Below, one piece after another: positions 7,085-11,259 of a DNA stretch of 11,259 bases. Each line of letters begins with the position of its first letter. The stretch's first letter is position 1. The notes under the pieces are model-generated. The model searched no databases, had not been told where the DNA came from, and saw nothing but the letters and a program-made list of their open reading frames with translations. Location: contig CAYGRM010000217.1 in assembly GCA_964352225.1 (NCBI GenBank), positions 1 to 11,259 on the forward strand, read 5' to 3'. The translations under genes were made by a program, and so were the position numbers. This DNA is from CAJQQY01 sp964352225. Its GTDB lineage: Bacteria; Bacteroidota; Bacteroidia; Chitinophagales; Saprospiraceae.

Positions 7085-8128
7085 ATGAAAGTATTACAGC
7101 AGTTGATTCAGATTTTTGCCTTGGTTTTGATGGCAAATTTCTCTTTAGCAAACACAAGCTCAGAGTTTAATAACAGCATATTTGATCAGATTCATTTTCA
7201 AGAAATGCTTGAAGTTGATATGAAGTTGGATATGGAAGAAGTATTTGGAGATCGAAAAAATCAGGACAAACATAAAGCCGTTTTTTCTTTTAATGATAAA
7301 GACGGTGTTTTACAAACTTGGAATATAAAAGTTGCCCTAAGGGGAAAATTTAGAAGAACAAGATGTGATAATTTAGCACCATTGAAATTACATTTTGAAA
7401 AACGTGATTTATTTGATGCGGGCTTAGCTAAGTATAATGATTTGAAATTAGTGAATCAATGTATGGAAGATTCGAAAGACATCAAACAATTGCTATTAAG
7501 AGAATATTTAGCTTACAGATTATATAATCAAATTACCGATGAAAGTTTTAGAGTTCAGTTTTTAAAGATTAATTATATTGATGATCAAACTGGTAAAGTA
7601 CAAACGCAATACGGTTTTGTGATTGAAGATGCAGCTCAATTAAGAGCAAGAATTAATGCTTTGAAAATTGAAAAGCAATTTAATATCAGACAAGAGAAAT
7701 ATAATCAAGATCAAGTTAAATTAATGTCTGTATTTCAGTATATGATTGCCAATCCCGATTGGTCATTGAGTAGAAATCATAATGTAAAGGTCTTTTTGCA
7801 AAATGATAAGTTGATTGCAATACCTTATGATTTTGATTTTTCTGGAATTGTAGAAGCACCGTATGTATTATTGAATTCTGAGCTTGGAATTGCAACCACA
7901 AAAGATCGAGTGTTTTTGGGATTTGAAGATCATATTTCAGATTTGACCAAGGAGTTAGATATTTTTGCTAATAAAAAGTCGCAATTAATCGGAACCATTA
8001 AGGATTGTGAATTATTAAATCGTAGAAATCGAAGAGAAATGATTAAATTTATTAATTCATTTTTTGATGAAACAGATTCGTTTAAGTTACCGTTGCAAAA
8101 AAATAAAGTCCCAACACTTGGGGAATAA
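7085..8128 (+). CDS. Secreted CotH-like atypical kinase-fold protein (uncharacterised)
   Basis: A 347-residue exported protein. Residues 1-22 are a signal peptide (hydrophobic IQIFALVLMANFSLA, small residues before the likely cut after Ala22). There is no lipobox and no further membrane helix, so periplasm or outside. The body carries a pattern like the CotH kinase family. A beta-rich start has IKVALRGKFRR (81-91). KLVN follows (121-124), then the helix LLLREYLAYRLYNQI (136-150), FLKINYID and YGFVIED (176-182, Glu181). NPDWSLSRNHNVKVF (223-237) comes next, then IPYDFDFSG (246-254). The D-W...N-H-N and DFDFSG segments sit where atypical kinases have the catalytic Asp/Asn and the metal-binding DFG-like Asp. 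Classical CotH phosphorylates spore-coat or surface proteins; here the substrate is unknown. It precedes the PycTM gene by 42 bp and probably forms an operon with it. The CotH relation is from pattern only; the export signal is clear. Confidence 0.62.
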   Translation: MKVLQQLIQIFALVLMANFSLANTSSEFNNSIFDQIHFQEMLEVDMKLDMEEVFGDRKNQDKHKAVFSFNDKDGVLQTWNIKVALRGKFRRTRCDNLAPLKLHFEKRDLFDAGLAKYNDLKLVNQCMEDSKDIKQLLLREYLAYRLYNQITDESFRVQFLKINYIDDQTGKVQTQYGFVIEDAAQLRARINALKIEKQFNIRQEKYNQDQVKLMSVFQYMIANPDWSLSRNHNVKVFLQNDKLIAIPYDFDFSGIVEAPYVLLNSELGIATTKDRVFLGFEDHISDLTKELDIFANKKSQLIGTIKDCELLNRRNRREMIKFINSFFDETDSFKLPLQKNKVPTLGE

Positions 8129-8170
8129 ACACATAGAAACACTTATTTAAATACTCGAAAACATACACAG

Positions 8171-8770
8171 ATGATAGAAGTTCAACACGAAGGAATTATT
8201 GTAGAAAAAGAGAAAAAGCAAAAGAAGAAGAAGAAAAAGAGTGGGATCGGAAAACAAACCATTAATATTATTCGAACTACTCAGCGCAATAACATTGATC
8301 TGACAGCAATAGCTGACAATAAAGCTAATGTATTGCTTAGCGTGAATACCATAATAATTGCTGCTTTAATTCCAATTATTATTGCGAACGTGGATATAAT
8401 TTTCGAAAAATTATTGATCATTCCTTTGGTGGTTTTAGCTATTACTAGCTTTATTACCATTTATTTGGCAGCAGCAGTTCTGAAACCGTCAAATTTTGAT
8501 AGAATGAGGTTAAGTAAAAATCCCGATAAAGAATCAAGTCCTTTCTTTTTTGGAAATTTTTACCAAATGGAAGCTGAGGAATATTTTGTATTTATAAAAT
8601 CTTCCTTGAATGATCCTAAAGATTTGAAGGCACATTTGGCACAAGATCTTTATTATATAGGAAAAAGACTTGGAGAGAAAATGGCCTATGTTCGACAAGC
8701 GTATAATATTTTTACGATTGGAATCCTGTTGACCTTAATCACATTAGGAGGGGTAATATTCTTATTTTAG
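8171..8770 (+). CDS. PycTM-type Pycsar effector domain membrane protein (DUF5706-like)
   Basis: A 199-residue inner-membrane protein. The N-terminus is soluble with a Lys-rich run (residues 13-23). Then comes the family signature: RNNIDLTAIADNKANVLLSVN leads into a first helix (about 52-73), a second helix (about 81-103), the block SPFFFGNFYQMEAEEYF (123-139), a helical segment LAQDLYYIGKRLGEKMAYVRQAYNIF, and a last helix at the C-terminus (about 180-199). This matches the PycTM/DUF5706 family, whose members act as membrane-disrupting effectors of Pycsar anti-phage systems that sense cCMP or cUMP made by a phage-triggered cyclase. Bacteroidota members are often fused to an HD phosphohydrolase; this one has no enzymatic domain. 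No uridylate/cytidylate cyclase gene lies in the window, so it would be an orphan effector or serve another role. It ends at a strong terminator. Confidence 0.78.
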   Translation: MIEVQHEGIIVEKEKKQKKKKKKSGIGKQTINIIRTTQRNNIDLTAIADNKANVLLSVNTIIIAALIPIIIANVDIIFEKLLIIPLVVLAITSFITIYLAAAVLKPSNFDRMRLSKNPDKESSPFFFGNFYQMEAEEYFVFIKSSLNDPKDLKAHLAQDLYYIGKRLGEKMAYVRQAYNIFTIGILLTLITLGGVIFLF

Positions 8771-8793
8771 TCAGCATTTAGGATTTTAAAAAT

Positions 8794-8835
8794 AAAAAAT
8801 GACTTCCAGATCAAACGATCTGGAAGTCATTTTTT
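8794..8835. terminator. Strong bidirectional intrinsic terminator
   Basis: A perfect 19-bp stem has its left arm at 8794-8812 and right arm at 8817-8835, with loop AAAC (8813-8816). The G/C-containing core TGACTTCCAGATC is flanked by an A-run on the left and a T-run on the right, so it works on both strands. It sits between the convergent PycTM gene and menB and should end both transcripts. Confidence 0.92.
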
Positions 8836-8862
8836 TGTATTAATCTACCTCATTTTCAGAGA

Positions 8863-9705
8863 TTAAGGAAACTTTGGAAATTTATCAAAATTAGGTTTTC
8901 GTTTTTCCAAAAACGCATTTCTGCCTTCCTCTGCTTCCTCGGTCATATAACCCAATCGAGTTGCTTCACCAGCAAAAAGTTGTTGTCCTACCAACCCATC
9001 ATCAATCATATTAAAAGCGAATTTCAACATTTTTATAGCCATTGGACTCTTAGCTAAAATTTCTTGTGCCCATTCGTAAGCTGTTTCTTCTAACTCATCA
9101 TGGGGAATGGAAGCGTTGGCCATGCCCATAGCTACTGCCTCATCTGCTGAATAATTTCTTCCTAAAAAGAATATTTCTCTTGCTCTTTTTTGTCCAACCT
9201 GTCGAGCTAAATAAGCAGACCCATATCCAGCATCATAACTAGCTACATCAGCATCTGTTTGTTTGAAAATGGCGTGTTCCTTACTTGCTAAGGTTAAATC
9301 ACAAACAACATGTAAACTATGTCCACCACCTACAGCCCATCCTGGAACGACCGCAATGACTACTTTATTCATAAATCGAATTTGCCGTTGAACCTCCAAA
9401 ATATTGAGTCGATTAATTCCATCTTCCCCTCGATAACCAGTTTTATCCCGTACTCTTTGATCTCCTCCAGAGCAAAAAGAATATACTCCATCTTTAGGGG
9501 AAGGCCCTTCAGCTGAAAGTAAAACCACTCCAATAGATTGGTCTTCTCGAGCATCAATAAATGCTTCAAAAAGTTCAGAAACAGTTTTAGGACGAAAAGC
9601 ATTTCTTACTTCTGGGCGATTAAAAGCGATTCGTGCAACACCATTTTTCTTTCGATAAGTGATATCAACATATTCTTTTGCGGTGATCCATCCATTATTA
9701 TCCAT
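8863..9705 (-). CDS. menB: 1,4-dihydroxy-2-naphthoyl-CoA synthase
   Basis: A 280-residue crotonase-fold enzyme that closes the ring of o-succinylbenzoyl-CoA to form DHNA-CoA in menaquinone biosynthesis, in the cytoplasm. Clear landmarks are the substrate-binding CSGGDQ (78-83), the flexible loop KTGYRGEDGINRLNILEVQR (88-107), the oxyanion-hole stretch VVPGWAVGGGHSLH (119-132), catalytic Asp158 in SYDAGYGS, the block LARQVGQKRAREIFFLGR (166-183), and Tyr253 in YMTEE near the C-terminus. In QTDADVAS (149-156) an Asp replaces the Gly that binds bicarbonate in E. coli-type enzymes, which marks it as type II, bicarbonate-independent. Length is normal and the start is a good ATG after an A/T-rich leader. 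No other men gene is adjacent in the window. It is divergent from the TonB_C gene and convergent with the PycTM gene. Confidence 0.97.
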   Translation of the reverse strand: MDNNGWITAKEYVDITYRKKNGVARIAFNRPEVRNAFRPKTVSELFEAFIDAREDQSIGVVLLSAEGPSPKDGVYSFCSGGDQRVRDKTGYRGEDGINRLNILEVQRQIRFMNKVVIAVVPGWAVGGGHSLHVVCDLTLASKEHAIFKQTDADVASYDAGYGSAYLARQVGQKRAREIFFLGRNYSADEAVAMGMANASIPHDELEETAYEWAQEILAKSPMAIKMLKFAFNMIDDGLVGQQLFAGEATRLGYMTEEAEEGRNAFLEKRKPNFDKFPKFP

Positions 9706-9958
9706 ATTGTATTTTTTATTTTTTAGAAAATCAAATTGAGTTATTTCGATAAATCAGAAACAGGTGTTTTCAGTTTTAGTTTATCAAATGCAACGCAAGA
9801 TTACAAAATATCTTTCTGATTTTAATTTTCCTCTGCTGCTTTATGCAATTCAGTTTTGAAAATCAACAGTTTATCTGTTTTAGGTTTCCATCTTCTAATT
9901 CTGCCGATACCTTACTACTGTAATCAATCAAAATATTTAATTTAAAAATAAATTCATC
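9706..9958. other. Divergent intergenic region between menB and the TonB_C gene
   Basis: These 253 bp must hold the promoters of both diverging genes. I see no gene and no full TAnnTTTG/TTTG promoter pair on either strand. On the minus strand near-matches with one mismatch, such as TCAATTTG (plus-strand complement around 9731-9738), lie just upstream of menB. GATAAA (9748-9753) and TTTATC (9780-9785) are a weak inverted pair. Confidence 0.35.
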
Positions 9959-10387
9959 ATGAAAAAGTCAATCTTATTTTTTGCATTTAGTTGCCTAATG
10001 ATAATTTCTATTCAAGCTCAAAACTCCTTTGCCATAGCAAATAGTGACTCTCCAGAAATAGTTTTTAATACTACGACAAGTGTAAATTCACCTGTAGATG
10101 TGGAAGAAAATAAATTTCGAGAAGTAGAAAAAGAAGTACTTAAAAAATTACAAAGTCAAGTCGTTTTTCCAGAATTAGCTTACGAATATGGGGTAGCAGG
10201 AACCGTTCTTTTACAGTTTACTTTTGATGGAGAAATTAAAGATTTGAAAGTAGTAAAATCTCTAGGAGCAGGATGTGATGAAGCAGCTATAAAAGCACTC
10301 GAAAATTTTCCAAAATTCTATCAGGAATTAGGTGGAGAAAATATGAAAGCAATTCGAATTATGGTTCCTTTCAAGTTTGAAAGATAG
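9959..10387 (+). CDS. Secreted TonB C-terminal-domain protein
   Basis: A 142-residue exported protein. Residues 1-20 form a signal peptide ending SIQA before Gln21. A short linker follows, and then from about 55 to 142 a TonB C-terminal domain: VVFPELAYEYGVAGTVLLQF, FDGEIKDLKVVKSLGAGCDEA and ALENFPKF show the family's conserved aromatic-Pro, GxVxxxFxxxxDG and SxGxGxDxxA pattern. A true TonB has an uncleaved N-terminal anchor and a long Pro-rich spacer to span the periplasm; both are missing. It is therefore more likely a stand-alone periplasmic TonB_C protein, a type common in Bacteroidota, than an energy transducer. Its role is unknown. It stands alone between a divergent promoter region and a strong terminator. 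Confidence 0.85.
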   Translation: MKKSILFFAFSCLMIISIQAQNSFAIANSDSPEIVFNTTTSVNSPVDVEENKFREVEKEVLKKLQSQVVFPELAYEYGVAGTVLLQFTFDGEIKDLKVVKSLGAGCDEAAIKALENFPKFYQELGGENMKAIRIMVPFKFER

Positions 10388-10396
10388 ATTAGTTTT

Positions 10397-10440
10397 ATTG
10401 TTCACAAGGTAATTGTATGCAACCTTGTGAACAATTTTTT
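10397..10440. terminator. Strong intrinsic terminator between convergent genes
   Basis: A perfect 14-bp stem is formed by ATTGTTCACAAGGT (10397-10410) and ACCTTGTGAACAAT (10422-10435), with an 11-nt loop and a T-run to 10440. On the plus strand it ends the TonB_C gene. The opposite strand has only a short T-rich tail after the stem (complement of 10391-10396 is weak), so termination of the methyltransferase transcript may be less efficient. Confidence 0.9.
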
Positions 10441-10454
10441 AGCTAAAAGTGAGC

Positions 10455-11249
10455 TTAATGTTTTTTCATTTTAATGGCATAAACATGCGGAATTTTTAAC
10501 TCTCTTTTTCCATAATAATACATGCCATTTTCAAGAGCAGTCATATTAGGAAAACAATTGTAAGGACTTTCTGCAAACTCTTGAAAATCAATGAGTTGCA
10601 ATCCTTGATTCATTAATGGCCGAATGATATCCGATAGTCCGTGAAGCCAAAAATATTCTTTCATTTGAATAGGTGCATCACGATCAGCATAAGTACCTTC
10701 TTCAACTTCTGAAAATGGTTTTCCAATATTAAAATAAGGGTAAGTCAATTCTTTTTTATCCCAATCAAACATCAACAGCACCGGGTGAAAATCGGCTATA
10801 AAAAAAATACCTCCAGGCTTCAAAAAATGACTAATCACTTTTGCCCATTTATCCAAATCTGGCAACCAGCCAACCGTACCATAAGAAGTGAAAACGATGT
10901 CAAATTTGCCTTCTAAGTTTTGGTCTAATTCTAGGACATTACTCTCTACAAATTTTGCGTCAAGACCTAATTCTTTATTTAAATTTCGGGCTAAAGCAAC
11001 TGCGTTTGAAGAGAAGTCAACGCCTGTAACCTTGGCACCCATTCTGGCCCAATGTAAACTGTCTTGCCCAAAGTGACATTGTAAATGTAACAATGACTTT
11101 CCGGATACCTCACCAAGTGCATCTAGCTCAATTTTATTTAATGGATTTTTTCCATTTTTAAAGTTTTCTAAATCATAAAATTCAGAGTCTTTATGGAAGT
11201 TAGTTTTGGTATCCCATAATTTTTTATTGGTGTCAAAATATTCTTGCAT
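10455..11249 (-). CDS. Class I SAM-dependent methyltransferase
   Basis: A 264-residue cytoplasmic methyltransferase. The Rossmann-type SAM site is seen as motif I LLHLQCHFGQDSL (53-65, the LQCHFGQD variant in place of the usual GxGxG), motif II VTGVDFS (74-80, Asp78 for the ribose), VESNVLEL (101-108), FDIVFTSYGTVGWLPD (116-131) and LKPGGIFFIADFHP (143-156). The C-terminal part after about 160 is rich in aromatic residues and likely forms the substrate lid. The acceptor cannot be named. The N-terminus MQEYFDTNKKLWDTKT is typical for this family, so the start is probably right and the gene complete. The window ends only 10 bp upstream, so its promoter and neighbour are unseen. Confidence 0.88.
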   Translation of the reverse strand: MQEYFDTNKKLWDTKTNFHKDSEFYDLENFKNGKNPLNKIELDALGEVSGKSLLHLQCHFGQDSLHWARMGAKVTGVDFSSNAVALARNLNKELGLDAKFVESNVLELDQNLEGKFDIVFTSYGTVGWLPDLDKWAKVISHFLKPGGIFFIADFHPVLLMFDWDKKELTYPYFNIGKPFSEVEEGTYADRDAPIQMKEYFWLHGLSDIIRPLMNQGLQLIDFQEFAESPYNCFPNMTALENGMYYYGKRELKIPHVYAIKMKKH

Positions 11250-11259
11250 TGGAGTTGGA

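Noticed and set aside
6918..7157. Minus-strand 79-codon open frame encoding a plausible one-helix membrane protein
   Set aside because: Its start lies inside the signal-peptide region of the convincing plus-strand gene at 7085, the composition is that of AT-rich intergenic DNA, and no promoter or family supports it. It remains a weak possibility.
9369..9726. Open frames on both strands overlapping the start of menB
   Set aside because: They overlap a clear and complete menB coding sequence in other frames and show no family features.

Overview
The window looks like a chromosomal segment of a Bacteroidota bacterium. The order Cytophagales, and a Cyclobacteriaceae-like genus, is my best guess from the protein style, not a measured result. 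The DNA is AT-rich, Shine-Dalgarno sequences are essentially absent before the starts, and A-rich leaders precede most ATGs. The content also fits: a secreted TonB C-terminal-domain protein, a PycTM (DUF5706) membrane protein and a menaquinone gene (menB). I see no tRNA, rRNA, insertion sequence, phage gene or CRISPR array.

Left block (1-4964): a short leader, then three co-directional, closely packed genes. They encode an 807-residue coiled-coil P-loop ATPase with a C-terminal winged-helix-like region, an MscS-like small membrane channel protein with a signal peptide, and a CPA-superfamily cation:proton antiporter with non-canonical ion-site residues. Gaps of 4 and 38 bp suggest one transcript. 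Together they could be an ATPase-controlled ion or osmotic response module, or a membrane-acting stress or defence module. This is inference and is one of the two most interesting items here.

Middle block (4965-7084): a 2-oxo-3-hexenedioate decarboxylase / 2-keto-4-pentenoate hydratase family enzyme and an AraC-family regulator 22 bp downstream. A 391-bp non-coding stretch follows. It opens with a 10-bp direct repeat at exact 21-bp spacing, a geometry known for AraC-type operators.

Right-middle block (7085-8770): a secreted protein with CotH-like atypical-kinase motifs, followed 42 bp later by a membrane protein that I recognise as a PycTM-type Pycsar effector domain (DUF5706). No nucleotide cyclase lies within the window. 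This is the second noteworthy pair: an orphan Pycsar-type effector beside a kinase-like secreted protein. A strong bidirectional terminator closes it.

Right block (8863-11249): menB on the minus strand (type II, with Asp in place of the bicarbonate-site Gly), a divergent secreted TonB_C protein, a second strong bidirectional terminator, and a minus-strand SAM-dependent methyltransferase whose start lies 10 bp from the window edge. These look like ordinary housekeeping or accessory chromosomal genes.
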